Positions 7,234-15,238 of a stretch of 25,015 bases of DNA are shown here, piece by piece (within the stretch, counting starts at the first letter, position 1; each line of letters opens with the position of its first letter). Source of the DNA: DASXMT01 sp035552655 (GTDB taxonomy: Bacteria; Actinomycetota; Acidimicrobiia; Acidimicrobiales; RAAP-2); NCBI GenBank assembly GCA_035552655.1, contig DASZLD010000078.1, positions 1 to 25,015 on the forward strand. The letters run 5' to 3'. The translations under genes and the position numbers were made by a program. The notes below the pieces were generated by a model that saw only the letters and a program-made list of their open reading frames with translations, did not search any database and was not told where the DNA came from.

Positions 7234-10167
7234 TTACAGGGACTGGCGATGGACCAGCCGGGCGAACGTGCCCTCGGTGTCGGCCACCAGTTGGTCGTAG
7301 GTGCCTTCTTGCACCAGCTGGCCATCGTCGAGGACCAGGATGCGGTCGGCGTTGCGGATGGTGGACAGTCGGTGGGCGATGATCACCCGGGTGGCCGGCA
7401 TCTCCTCGATGTTGCGCATCACGACGGCCTGGCTCCGGTTGTCGAGGGCGCTGGTGGCCTCATCCAGGAAGACGACCCGGGGCTTGGCCGCCACCGCTCG
7501 AGCCAGCAACAGGAGCTGTCGCTGGCCCCCCGAGAACGCCCCGCCGTACTCGTTCACCACGGTGTGCATGCCCATGGGCAGCGAGCGCACGTAGTCGTCG
7601 ATGCCGGCGAACCGGGTGGCGATCCAGGCGTCGTCCATGGTCAGGCTCCGGGTGCCGATGATGTTGTGGAACACGTCGTCGGGAGTCATCTGTGCCCCTT
7701 GGACCACCACGCCGCACTGTCGGCGCAAAGCCCGGACGTCGATGCCGGACAGGTCCTGTTGGTCGTAGCTGATGGTGCCCACCACCGGCTGGTCGAAACC
7801 CAGAAGGAGGCGAAGCAGGGTGGACTTCCCCGATCCCGAGGGCCCGACGATGGCCACCAGCTCCCCCGGTGACACCGAGAAGCTCACGTCGTCGAGCACC
7901 AATGGGTCGTTCCGGTCGTAGTGGTAGCTCACGTGGCTCACGTCGATGGCCCCACGGAGGGTGCCGGGGTCGGCCTTCACCTCCGCCGTCTCCACCGCCG
8001 TCTCGAAGATGGGTTTGAGGCGGGTGTAGTAGGGCACGGCCGCAGCCAGCACGCTCACCGAGATGCTGAGGATGACCATGGACGCCACCACCTCGGTGAA
8101 CGAGGTGTTGAAGGCCAGAAAGGAGCCGGGCGATATCGAGTGGGGCGGAAGGGTGGCGGTGCCGATGAACACCAGCGCAGTGGCCAGCGGCACCCAGGCG
8201 GCGATGAAGCTGGTGAGGACGGCGAGGGTTCGCCCGGCGCGGGTCGAATCCCGCTTGAGGATGGCGAATTTCTCCACCCACACGGCGAAGGCCCGTCGCT
8301 CGGCGTGGGCCACCCGCAGCTTCGGCACCGCACCCAGGATCTGGACCCCGAGGCCGACGACCTCACCGTTGGCGGCCCGCACCGCATCCTGCCGCCGAAC
8401 CAGGACCCGGAAGGACAGCACCATGGCCAACGCCCCGACGATGACGGCCGCGACGGCGAAGATGGCCAGGACGGGCTCGATGGCGAAGAGGATGATGGCG
8501 TTGAAGAAGGCGATGAACGCAGCCAGCACCGTCGGGACCAGGTATTGGGAGAGCAACTCGGCCAGGCTCTCGATGCCCATGGCCCGGGCGGCCAGGTCGG
8601 CCGACATCCAGGAACGGAAGAACGGAGGTGGGAGATCGAGCAACCGGTCGAACACTGCCGCCTGCAACCCGTAGGAGCCCTTCGTCACCAGTCGCAGGCC
8701 CGAGAGGGCTTGGACCAGGGTCAGGCCCCCGATGGCCACCGCCGCTCCGACCAGGACGGCAACCAGCCACAAGAGCTCCGTGCGATCCCCGGCCGGTACC
8801 ACGGTGTCGAAGATCTCCTTGGCCACGATGGTGGGCAGCAACGACAACAGCCCCACCAGCATCCCGGCGATCAGCAGGCGGCGGAGATCGATGCCGATGT
8901 CGCGAAGGACGAAGCGGACCACGGCCCGTCCCCGTACCTGCTCACGGGGCAACGGCCGATAGAGCTGGATGGCCGCGGGGACCAGGGTCGAGGCCACGGT
9001 CCCGTCCACCGTCCTTCGATCGCCCTCGAGCGCGTCGACCAGCTGGTGGCGCCTCACCCCTTGGGGCACCACCGCCACCCAACCTCCGTCCGAGTTCCGC
9101 TGGGCCAGCATGGGTGCCCCCGGGCTGCGCCACCATCCGTCGGTGAGGGCCACCTGGCGGACCCGCATGCGGGAGTAGCGGGCGATCAGGGCCACGGGAT
9201 CGTCGGCCACCTCGAGCACCGTGGCCGGTGGTTCGACCAGGTCGATCCCGGCCGACGCGGCCACCACCCGGCACGCGGCCAGCAGGTCGTCGGTGGCCCG
9301 GAGCCGGCGACGGGGCGGCGGACCGGAGGCGTCGAGGACCGACCCCAGCTCGGTATAGGCGTTCACCCGGAGCTCGGCCTCGTACTCGGCCAGGCGGGCC
9401 AACCGGGCTGCCTCCACCCGGTGCCGCTGTTCGACCAGCTCCTCCAGTAGCTCCAGGCCGATGGCGACGAATGCGTCGAGTCCCTCCCAGCCCCGATCGT
9501 CGGACAAGGCCGTGGCCCCGTTGACCGGCACGACAACGATGTCTCGGTGGCACTCGAGCGGCGCACCGGTGGGCAGGGGCATGATGCCCCGGAGCGGTCG
9601 GCCCCACAGGGTCAGACCGTCAGCGCTGGGCAACCAGACCCCGGGATGGCGGGCGACGGCGCTGTCCCCCGCGGCCAGTACGACCTCGTCCCCCACGGCC
9701 ATCGACAGCCGGGGGCCGGAACCGGGATCGTCGGCATCCTCGTCCACCCCGGCCACCGAGGCGGCCATCCGGCCCACGAACCGCTCCAGGGCCTGCACGA
9801 CGATGGGTTCCTCCCGGGCCAGCCGGTGGAGATCGGACCGGGCGATGGGGCGGGCTTGCGTGCCGGGGACCACGCCCACCAGGCACAACCCGAACGACGA
9901 GTCTTCCGGGGTGGACGGATAGATCAGGGCTCCAGCCCGGGCGATGGTCAGGGGGTGCATGGGCCCCTCGGGGCGCCCGTCGACCAGCTCCACCGCGAAC
10001 ACCCGGACCTCGCCGGCGCTGATCACCCAGGACACCGTGGCATCGTCGAGGGCCAGTCGGGAATTGGTGGCCACCGGCTGACGGGGACCCAGCCCGGGCA
10101 GATCGAGCACCGACTCCAGCAAGCCCGGGGTCAGGTCCGGGTCAACCGGAGGCTCGAGTGGTGTCAC
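7234..10167 (-). CDS. NHLM-type peptide export ABC transporter, permease/ATPase with long N-terminal extension
   Basis: This 977-residue protein is a fused exporter. Residues ~1-420 form a soluble N-terminal region without C39 catalytic motifs. An ABC-exporter membrane domain (~430-720) begins at LRRLLIAGMLVGLLSLLPTI. The nucleotide-binding domain has Walker A GPSGSGKST near 774-782, signature FSGGQRQ near 878 and Walker B VVFLDEATSALD near 900. Length and layout match the second ATP-binding transporter of NHLM (nitrile-hydratase leader microcin) cassettes. The start is GTG 10167, overlapping the stop of the C39 transporter gene by 4 nt, so the two are coupled. It probably works at the inner membrane with the C39 transporter and HlyD-like adaptor to export the peptide at 14931-15212. 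The role of the N-terminal region is unknown. Confidence 0.88.
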   Translation of the reverse strand: MTPLEPPVDPDLTPGLLESVLDLPGLGPRQPVATNSRLALDDATVSWVISAGEVRVFAVELVDGRPEGPMHPLTIARAGALIYPSTPEDSSFGLCLVGVVPGTQARPIARSDLHRLAREEPIVVQALERFVGRMAASVAGVDEDADDPGSGPRLSMAVGDEVVLAAGDSAVARHPGVWLPSADGLTLWGRPLRGIMPLPTGAPLECHRDIVVVPVNGATALSDDRGWEGLDAFVAIGLELLEELVEQRHRVEAARLARLAEYEAELRVNAYTELGSVLDASGPPPRRRLRATDDLLAACRVVAASAGIDLVEPPATVLEVADDPVALIARYSRMRVRQVALTDGWWRSPGAPMLAQRNSDGGWVAVVPQGVRRHQLVDALEGDRRTVDGTVASTLVPAAIQLYRPLPREQVRGRAVVRFVLRDIGIDLRRLLIAGMLVGLLSLLPTIVAKEIFDTVVPAGDRTELLWLVAVLVGAAVAIGGLTLVQALSGLRLVTKGSYGLQAAVFDRLLDLPPPFFRSWMSADLAARAMGIESLAELLSQYLVPTVLAAFIAFFNAIILFAIEPVLAIFAVAAVIVGALAMVLSFRVLVRRQDAVRAANGEVVGLGVQILGAVPKLRVAHAERRAFAVWVEKFAILKRDSTRAGRTLAVLTSFIAAWVPLATALVFIGTATLPPHSISPGSFLAFNTSFTEVVASMVILSISVSVLAAAVPYYTRLKPIFETAVETAEVKADPGTLRGAIDVSHVSYHYDRNDPLVLDDVSFSVSPGELVAIVGPSGSGKSTLLRLLLGFDQPVVGTISYDQQDLSGIDVRALRRQCGVVVQGAQMTPDDVFHNIIGTRSLTMDDAWIATRFAGIDDYVRSLPMGMHTVVNEYGGAFSGGQRQLLLLARAVAAKPRVVFLDEATSALDNRSQAVVMRNIEEMPATRVIIAHRLSTIRNADRILVLDDGQLVQEGTYDQLVADTEGTFARLVHRQSL

Positions 10168-12446
10168 TCGGCCACCAACGTCGAGTACAGGCCGCCTTGG
10201 GCCATGAGCTCGTCATGGGTCCCCCGCTGGGCGACGATGCCCTTGTCCATCACGATGATCTCGTCGGCGTCCCGAATGGTGGACAGGCGGTGGGCCACGA
10301 TCAGGCACGAGCAACCCCGAGCCCGGATGTTCCGGTCGATCTCCTCTTCCACCACGGGATCGAGGGCGCTGGTGGCCTCGTCGAGGACCACGAGCGAGGG
10401 GTTCCCGGTCAGGGCCCGGGCGATCTCCAGTCTCTGCCGCTGGCCACCGCTCCAGTCGCCACCCCCCTCGTGCATCAAGCGGTCGAATCCACCGGGCCGG
10501 CGGACCACGTCGGCATGGATGGCCGCGTCGCGTGCGGCAGCCACCAGCGAGGCGTTGGTCGTAGTCGGGTCCCACAGGGTCAGGTTGTCGCGCACCGTCC
10601 CGGCGAACAGCACCACGTCCTGATCGACAAAAGCCAACGAGGCGGCCATGAGGTCGGGGGCGATCTGGCGGCGCGGGACCGAGTCGAAGAGCACCTCGCC
10701 GCTCCATGGCTTGTACAGGCCACAGACCAACTTGGCCACGGTGGACTTGCCCGAGCCCGAGGGCCCCACGATGGCCACCCGATGGCCCGGCCATACGGTC
10801 AAGTGGAAGTCCCGGAGCAGCGGCTCGGCGAACTGGTCGTACCCGAAGGTCACATGGGACACCTCGAGCAGGCCGCTCAACTTTCGCCGGGCCTGAAGCG
10901 CGACCCGGGCATCATGCTCCGGGGCAGGTGCGAGCGCCTCACGTCCGGGGTCCGGGTCCGCCCCGGCCAGCATGGGATCCTCAGGATGGTTCAGCACATC
11001 GTCCACGCTGGCCAGCTTCCCGGCCATGTCCTGGGTCACGGCTCCGAGCTCCACCAGTTGGGCGATGGGGGCGTTGAAGTTGGTGCTGAGGGACTGGAAG
11101 GCGGCCAGGGTGCCGAGGGTCAGGGCGCCGCTCAGGACCTCCAGCCCGCCGAAACCCAGGATGACCACGACGTTCAGCATGGACAGGAGCACGGGCACGC
11201 TGCCCACGATCCCGGTCGGCACTCCCAACTGCTGCGTGGAGTTCGAGACCTTGGCCTGGTACCCGGCCCAGCGAGCGAAAATTCCCCCTTCTTCACCGGT
11301 GGCCTTGATCGCCTCGATGTTCTGAATGCCTCCGATGGCGGTGGAGATCAGCTTCCCCTCCTCCAACACGATCTTTCGGCTGGCGTTCTCGCGCTGGCGG
11401 GCGCTGACCCGGAGGGCGATCAGGTTGATCAGGGCGAAACCCAGGGTGATGGCGGCCAGCACGGGCGAGTAGAAGAACATGAGCACGGCGTAGAAGGCCA
11501 CGGTGACCAGCTTCAACAAGGCCGTGGTGAACTGGCTGGACAAGAGACTGGCTACGTCGTCGTTGACGTTCAGGCGAGTGACCAACGTGCCGGCATAGCG
11601 CTGTTGGAAGAACGGGATGGGGAGGCGCAAGAGGTGTTCGATGAACCGGCTCGACATCGACATCGACAACTTGGTCGACAGCCGGACCAGGGTCACCTGC
11701 TGGATCCAGGTCAGAGCAGCCGAGACCACCGCGGCCAGGAGCAGGCCGCCGATCAGACCGACGATGATCCCGTTGCCATGGCGATTGGTGGGGGCCAGGA
11801 CGTCGTTGACCAGCACTTGCAGAAAGGCGGGCAGCGCCAGACCGGGAACGATCAATCCCAGCCCGGCCAACAGGCACAGGACTATGGCTCCGCGGGCTCC
11901 GCGGAGTCGCGAGGCCAGACCCCGAACGAGCGACGGTTTCGTGCCCGTGGGCTCAAAGCTGGGGCCGGGCGTGAGAGTCAGGGCCACGCCGGTGAAAGCC
12001 TGGTCGAAGTCGTTCCAGGCCACGTGACGAGCCCCGTTGGCCGGGTCATTGATCCAGACCCCGGAGCGATTGGCCCCTTCCACCACCACGAAGTGATTGA
12101 AATTCCAAAAGACGATGGCGGGCAGGGGTGTGGTGGCCAGGTCGGCCACCTCGATGCGGACACCCTTGCTCTCGAGACCGAGCGAACGGGCCGCCTTGAG
12201 GACGTTGGCGGCCGAAGAGCCGTCACGGGTCACCCCGCACAGCACCCGGAGCTCTTCCAACGAGACCCAACTGTTGTAATAGCCCAGCACCATGGCCAGA
12301 GCGGCGGCACCACACTCGACCGCCTCCATCTGCAAGACGGTCGGTGTGTGCCGACGGTGGGCGCGGAACTCCCCCGTCTGCATCTCGGCCGCGCCGTTCG
12401 GCGTCGTCGGCAATGCCTCGGTCGTTCCCGATCCGGCTTCAGTCAC
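10164..12446 (-). CDS. NHLM-type C39 peptidase / permease / ATPase (leader-cleaving exporter)
   Basis: This 760-residue protein is a peptidase-containing ABC transporter of the double-glycine type. The N-terminal C39 domain has the full catalytic set: Cys45 in LQMEAVECGAAAL, His118 in FNFNHFVVVEG-like context and Asp134 in WINDPANG. The membrane domain follows (~170-470). The ATPase has Walker A GPSGSGKST (~560), signature WSGGQRQRL (~665) and Walker B VVLDEATSALD (~684). In this family the C39 domain removes the leader after Gly-Gly and the transporter exports the core peptide. The start is GTG 12446; only ~30 residues precede the C39 core, so it is plausible. It is the middle gene of the operon, 46 nt after the HlyD-like gene and overlapping the next transporter. 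The intact triad argues that it is functional. Confidence 0.92.
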   Translation of the reverse strand: MTEAGSGTTEALPTTPNGAAEMQTGEFRAHRRHTPTVLQMEAVECGAAALAMVLGYYNSWVSLEELRVLCGVTRDGSSAANVLKAARSLGLESKGVRIEVADLATTPLPAIVFWNFNHFVVVEGANRSGVWINDPANGARHVAWNDFDQAFTGVALTLTPGPSFEPTGTKPSLVRGLASRLRGARGAIVLCLLAGLGLIVPGLALPAFLQVLVNDVLAPTNRHGNGIIVGLIGGLLLAAVVSAALTWIQQVTLVRLSTKLSMSMSSRFIEHLLRLPIPFFQQRYAGTLVTRLNVNDDVASLLSSQFTTALLKLVTVAFYAVLMFFYSPVLAAITLGFALINLIALRVSARQRENASRKIVLEEGKLISTAIGGIQNIEAIKATGEEGGIFARWAGYQAKVSNSTQQLGVPTGIVGSVPVLLSMLNVVVILGFGGLEVLSGALTLGTLAAFQSLSTNFNAPIAQLVELGAVTQDMAGKLASVDDVLNHPEDPMLAGADPDPGREALAPAPEHDARVALQARRKLSGLLEVSHVTFGYDQFAEPLLRDFHLTVWPGHRVAIVGPSGSGKSTVAKLVCGLYKPWSGEVLFDSVPRRQIAPDLMAASLAFVDQDVVLFAGTVRDNLTLWDPTTTNASLVAAARDAAIHADVVRRPGGFDRLMHEGGGDWSGGQRQRLEIARALTGNPSLVVLDEATSALDPVVEEEIDRNIRARGCSCLIVAHRLSTIRDADEIIVMDKGIVAQRGTHDELMAQGGLYSTLVAE

Positions 12447-12492
12447 GATCGAGGGTTCTCGTCAGTGCGGTATGGCACGATCTTGGGCACCC

Positions 12493-13302
12493 TCAGGTGA
12501 GGTAACTGATCGGATGCTTGGAGCCGACCACGATGGTCACGTCAGCGGGAAGGCCGCCGGTCAGTGCGGCGTAGCCCGGTCCCTCACCGATCGACCAGGC
12601 ATAGCCGCTGGGGGTATGGGCCGGTTGGAGGGACATCAGCACCTCGGTGACCGGACCCGACGAGCTCACCTGCCGGACCAGGGATTCATTTTGGAGGACC
12701 TCCTCCAAGCGTTGCTGGGTGGCGGGAAAGGGAGCGACCGACACGACCCGTCCCTTCAAGTAGCCATAGGCCGAGGGGGAGACCGTGCTCGGGGAGATCT
12801 CGGTGTCGGATCCCACCGGGATCTCGTGGGCCAGCCCGGTGGGGATGTAGGCGTGCACCACCAGGGTGTCGTTGAGGGGCTTGATCACCGCCATCTGGAT
12901 CCCCGGGCTGACGTACTCCTGCTGGCTCACCGCCACTTCGACCACATAGCCGGTGACCGGCGAGCGCACGGTGACCGAGCTCCCGCTGGAGCTGGTAATG
13001 AGGGCGAGCGGCTCCCCGGCCACCACCGGGTCGTTCACCTGGACGTCGAGGACCGAGACGATCCCAGCCGTCGCCGCCTGCACACTGTTCCAACCTTGTT
13101 TCGGAAGGAAGAACCCGGTCCCGCCCACGCTGACGGGAACGGTGGACACGATCGACCACACGACGGCGATGGTGACCCCGACCAGCAGGGTGAGGAGGGC
13201 TATCCAGGCTCCGGGCTTGGCCGGCTTGATCCGGGAGTCGAGCTCCTCGGGCGACTCGATCTTCTCGACCGCCCGCGACCGGAATGCACCCAAGGACAGC
13301 AC
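12493..13302 (-). CDS. HlyD-like secretion adaptor of the NHLM cassette
   Basis: This 269-residue protein is of the membrane-fusion type. It has a short cytoplasmic N-terminus, one membrane helix at about residues 31-53 (GAWIALLTLLVGVTIAVVWS) and a lipoyl/beta-barrel-like exterior domain. SVQAATAGIVSVLDVQVNDPVVAGEPLALI is the half-motif of HlyD biotinyl-lipoyl domains. It lacks the long coiled-coil hairpin of classical HlyD, as is usual for the short NHLP/NHLM secretion proteins. It would sit at the membrane and link the two ABC proteins to the outside. It is the first gene of the three-gene minus-strand operon. GTG 13302 is preceded by TAAAGT with a 6-nt gap and no clear ribosome-binding site, so a leaderless start is likely. 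Without its neighbours the family would be less certain. Confidence 0.82.
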   Translation of the reverse strand: MLSLGAFRSRAVEKIESPEELDSRIKPAKPGAWIALLTLLVGVTIAVVWSIVSTVPVSVGGTGFFLPKQGWNSVQAATAGIVSVLDVQVNDPVVAGEPLALITSSSGSSVTVRSPVTGYVVEVAVSQQEYVSPGIQMAVIKPLNDTLVVHAYIPTGLAHEIPVGSDTEISPSTVSPSAYGYLKGRVVSVAPFPATQQRLEEVLQNESLVRQVSSSGPVTEVLMSLQPAHTPSGYAWSIGEGPGYAALTGGLPADVTIVVGSKHPISYLT

Positions 13303-13308
13303 GGGCGG

Positions 13309-13314
13309 ACTTTA
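13309..13314 (-). promoter_or_regulatory. -10 element of the NHLM transporter operon (leaderless)
   Basis: On the minus strand TAAAGT (13314 down to 13309) is followed by 6 nt and then the GTG of the HlyD-like gene. This TANNNT-N6-GTG layout is what leaderless actinobacterial transcripts show. No good -35 hexamer is seen 16-18 bp upstream. Confidence 0.4.
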
Positions 13315-13474
13315 CTCACTCAGCCGGAGGGATGGCAGTTCGTTCCCCGGGCCGTCGATCGCCCCGGTGGCCGAGGGTCGTTACCGGGCCGAGGGCGCTG
13401 CACGGCATAGTGGACGGTAGAGTCCCTCAGTCAGTTCGTGGGTGACGAGCACGCTCACATGGAGGGCAGGGCCG

Positions 13475-14755
13475 ATGGGGACAGTAGGACGCGTCGGGAC
13501 CTGGGGGAGGCTTCAGCGTTCTGTGGTGCCCCCGACCCGACGCACACGGTGGCGTGGCGCGCTGGTCGTCATCGCAGTCGTGGCCCTGGTGGGTGCGGGA
13601 TGCGGCACCACCGCCATCACCAAGCTCCACCCCAAAGGCGCCTGGGCCGGCCATGTCATCACCATCGGTGCCGTCTATTCCAGTACGGGCACCGGAAGCG
13701 CCTATGGTCCACAGTCGATCCTGGCCGCCAAGTTGGCGGCGGCACGGATCAACGCCACCGGCGGGGTGCGGGGGGCAAAGCTGCAGCTGATCTTCCGGAA
13801 CGACAATTCGGATCCGCCCACCTCGGCGGCAGAGACGACCCAGCTCATCACCAGCCAACACGTCCTGGCTCTGCTGGGACCCTCGCTCACCAATACGTCG
13901 GCCGCGGCCCATACCGTCGCCGACCAGGACCAGACGGTCATGATGGCCACCAGCAACGTGGGCGAGGGCATCGTGGGCGACTGCGCCTTCCCGTGCACCT
14001 GGATCTTCCGCGACTCTCTGGGCGATGCGACGGCCATCCCGGCCAACGTCGCCGAGTTTGCCCAGTCGGCCCACCCGTCCACCGCGGCCATCCTGGCTCC
14101 GGCATCGGGCGACACCCTCGGCTCCGACCAGGCCGAGATCGCCCAGCAGGCTCTGCCGCCAAACCACATCGGGCTCATCGCATCGGTGAACTATCCGACC
14201 GATGGGTCGAGCCTGGCGCCAGCGGTGGCCCAGGCCATTGCCGGCCACCCCGATCTGCTGTTCCTGGGCGGCACATCATCGCCCGACCTCGTACAGCTCA
14301 TGCAGATCGCCCGCCAGCAGGGATTCCTCGGCCAGTTTCTCGGGGGGAACACCATGAATTCGAGCGCGGTGGCCAATGGGGTGGGGGTGGCGGGTATCGG
14401 TGGCCAGAGCGCATCGGCCTGGTTCGAGGGCAACTCGTTCCCGGCCAACACCACCTTCGTCACCGACTACGAGAACACCTACCATCAGAGTCCCGATCAG
14501 TTCGCCGCCCAGGCCTACACCGGCGTACAGCTGTTTGCCGATGCGGCGGCCCAGGCCCCGCTCAGCTTCACCAACCTGGCCGCCGATCGTCGAGCGTTCC
14601 GGACGGCGCTCGAAGGGGTGAAGGTGCAAACCGCTCTCGGTCCGTTCAGCTTCACCTCAAACCACGATGTACAGCAACCGATCTGGATCGTGCAGTTGAA
14701 CGGCGCGGGGGGCTTCACCCTCATCACCTCAGAGCTGGCCATGCCGGCGTCGTGA
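13475..14755 (+). CDS. ABC-type periplasmic (branched-chain amino acid-like) binding lipoprotein, orphan
   Basis: This 426-residue protein begins with a basic stretch (PPTRRTRWRG) and a hydrophobic segment (ALVVIAVVALVGAGC, ~29-43) ending in Cys43, so a lipoprotein signal is likely. The box is imperfect because Gly, not Leu, is at -3. The mature part fits the type-I periplasmic-binding fold (Leu/Ile/Val-binding, Peripl_BP_6). It has ITIGAVYSSTGTGSAYGP, KLAAARINATGGVRGAKLQLIFRNDNSDP, VLALLGPSLTNTSAA and a late PDQFAAQAYTGVQLFADAA. ATG 13475 is chosen because GGAGG (13461-13465) lies 9 nt upstream; GTG 13442 is the in-frame alternative. No permease or ATPase for it is present. It lies between the divergent exporter operon and the precursor gene, which suggests but does not prove a role with the peptide, such as binding or sensing. 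Confidence 0.85.
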   Translation: MGTVGRVGTWGRLQRSVVPPTRRTRWRGALVVIAVVALVGAGCGTTAITKLHPKGAWAGHVITIGAVYSSTGTGSAYGPQSILAAKLAAARINATGGVRGAKLQLIFRNDNSDPPTSAAETTQLITSQHVLALLGPSLTNTSAAAHTVADQDQTVMMATSNVGEGIVGDCAFPCTWIFRDSLGDATAIPANVAEFAQSAHPSTAAILAPASGDTLGSDQAEIAQQALPPNHIGLIASVNYPTDGSSLAPAVAQAIAGHPDLLFLGGTSSPDLVQLMQIARQQGFLGQFLGGNTMNSSAVANGVGVAGIGGQSASAWFEGNSFPANTTFVTDYENTYHQSPDQFAAQAYTGVQLFADAAAQAPLSFTNLAADRRAFRTALEGVKVQTALGPFSFTSNHDVQQPIWIVQLNGAGGFTLITSELAMPAS

Positions 14756-14821
14756 CGCCCCTTCTTCGACCACCACCGCAGAGGGTGAACGAACCGAGAC
14801 CACGGGGTGAAGTGCCAGCGT

Positions 14822-14839
14822 GGTGCCCATGTTGGCACC
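14822..14839 (+). promoter_or_regulatory. Inverted repeat upstream of the peptide precursor gene
   Basis: GGTGCC (14822-14827) and GGCACC (14834-14839) form a perfect 6-bp inverted repeat with a 6-nt spacer. It lies in the 175-nt gap between the binding-protein gene and the precursor. A competing pairing GTGCCA (14812-14817) / TGGCAC (14833-14838) also exists. TAACAT (14852-14857) just downstream could be a -10. Without a following T-tract, an operator or mRNA structure is as likely as a terminator. Confidence 0.35.
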
Positions 14840-14883
14840 GGTAGCACGCGGTAACATCTCGCCGTCGTTCCCCCAGCGTGCAA

Positions 14884-14904
14884 CCGTCGACCGTCGGCCG
14901 TAGG
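14884..14904 (+). repeat. Three tandem heptamers upstream of the precursor ribosome-binding site
   Basis: The leader region has CCGTCGA (14884-14890), CCGTCGG (14891-14897) and CCGTAGG (14898-14904) in direct tandem. They end 16 nt before the AGGAG ribosome-binding site (14921-14925) of the precursor gene. If TAACAT at 14852 is the -10, they fall in the 5' UTR. They could be protein or RNA contact sites, or chance in GC-rich DNA. Confidence 0.3.
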
Positions 14905-14930
14905 CGCAACTCGATCACCAAGGAGACCCC

Positions 14931-15212
14931 GTGGCGTTGACCTTGCAGGAAATTCAGCAGAAGGCAGCGATCGACGGAGCGTTCCGGGCCGCGCTGCTGG
15001 CCGAGCCCAAAGCCACGCTGGCCTCGGTAGGACTCGACGTGCCCGAGGGCATCACCGTCGACGTCATCGAGGCCGAATACAACCGACTGCCGATCGTCCT
15101 GCCCCCCGTCCAACGGGGCGAGCTGAGCGACGACGCACTGGCCAGCATGGTCGGCGGGTCGGCACAGGCCGTGACCGGCGGCGAGTGGATCAACAACGTC
15201 ATCGGCACCTGA
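14931..15212 (+). CDS. NHLP-family peptide precursor (nitrile-hydratase-like leader)
   Basis: This 93-residue protein has a strong AGGAG site 5 nt before its GTG start. Residues 1-~60 resemble the nitrile-hydratase alpha-subunit-like leader. An amphipathic start (LTLQEIQQKAAIDGAFRAAL) leads to LLAEPKATLASVGLDVPEG and then VDVIEAEYNRLPIVLPP. These match the 'LxxDPxAaLxexGl-xvPegv-xvxvvEdt...hlvLP' pattern of NHLP precursors. LSDDALASMVGG (65-76) is the double-glycine end, leaving a tail of SAQAVTGGEWINNVIGT (77-93). A second Gly-Gly (83-84) would leave a 9-residue product. The tail has no Cys and only one Ser and two Thr. The product would be processed by the C39 transporter at 10164-12446. 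Modification and activity are unknown. Confidence 0.88.
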   Translation: MALTLQEIQQKAAIDGAFRAALLAEPKATLASVGLDVPEGITVDVIEAEYNRLPIVLPPVQRGELSDDALASMVGGSAQAVTGGEWINNVIGT

Positions 15213-15219
15213 GCATGGG

Positions 15220-15232
15220 CCGGGACGCCCGG
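15220..15232. terminator. Short GC hairpin between convergent genes
   Basis: CCGGG (15220-15224), loop ACG, CCCGG (15228-15232) lies 8 nt after the precursor stop, in the 26-bp gap before the convergent thioredoxin-fold gene. A compact GC hairpin in this position suits a transcription stop, but there is no T-run on either strand. Confidence 0.3.
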
Positions 15233-15238
15233 AGCGGG

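Noticed and set aside
7921..9450. Plus-strand open frame of about 500 codons opposite the large exporter
   Set aside because: The composition is dominated by Gly, His, Gln and Asp repeats typical of antisense shadow; the minus strand has clear ABC motifs.
10158..12500. Plus-strand open frame of about 780 codons opposite the C39 transporter
   Set aside because: It is low complexity, with no domain, and is fully overlapped by a gene with an intact C39 triad and ABC signature.
14813..14839. Intrinsic terminator after the binding-protein gene
   Set aside because: Stems exist but no T-run follows; kept only as an inverted repeat of unknown role.
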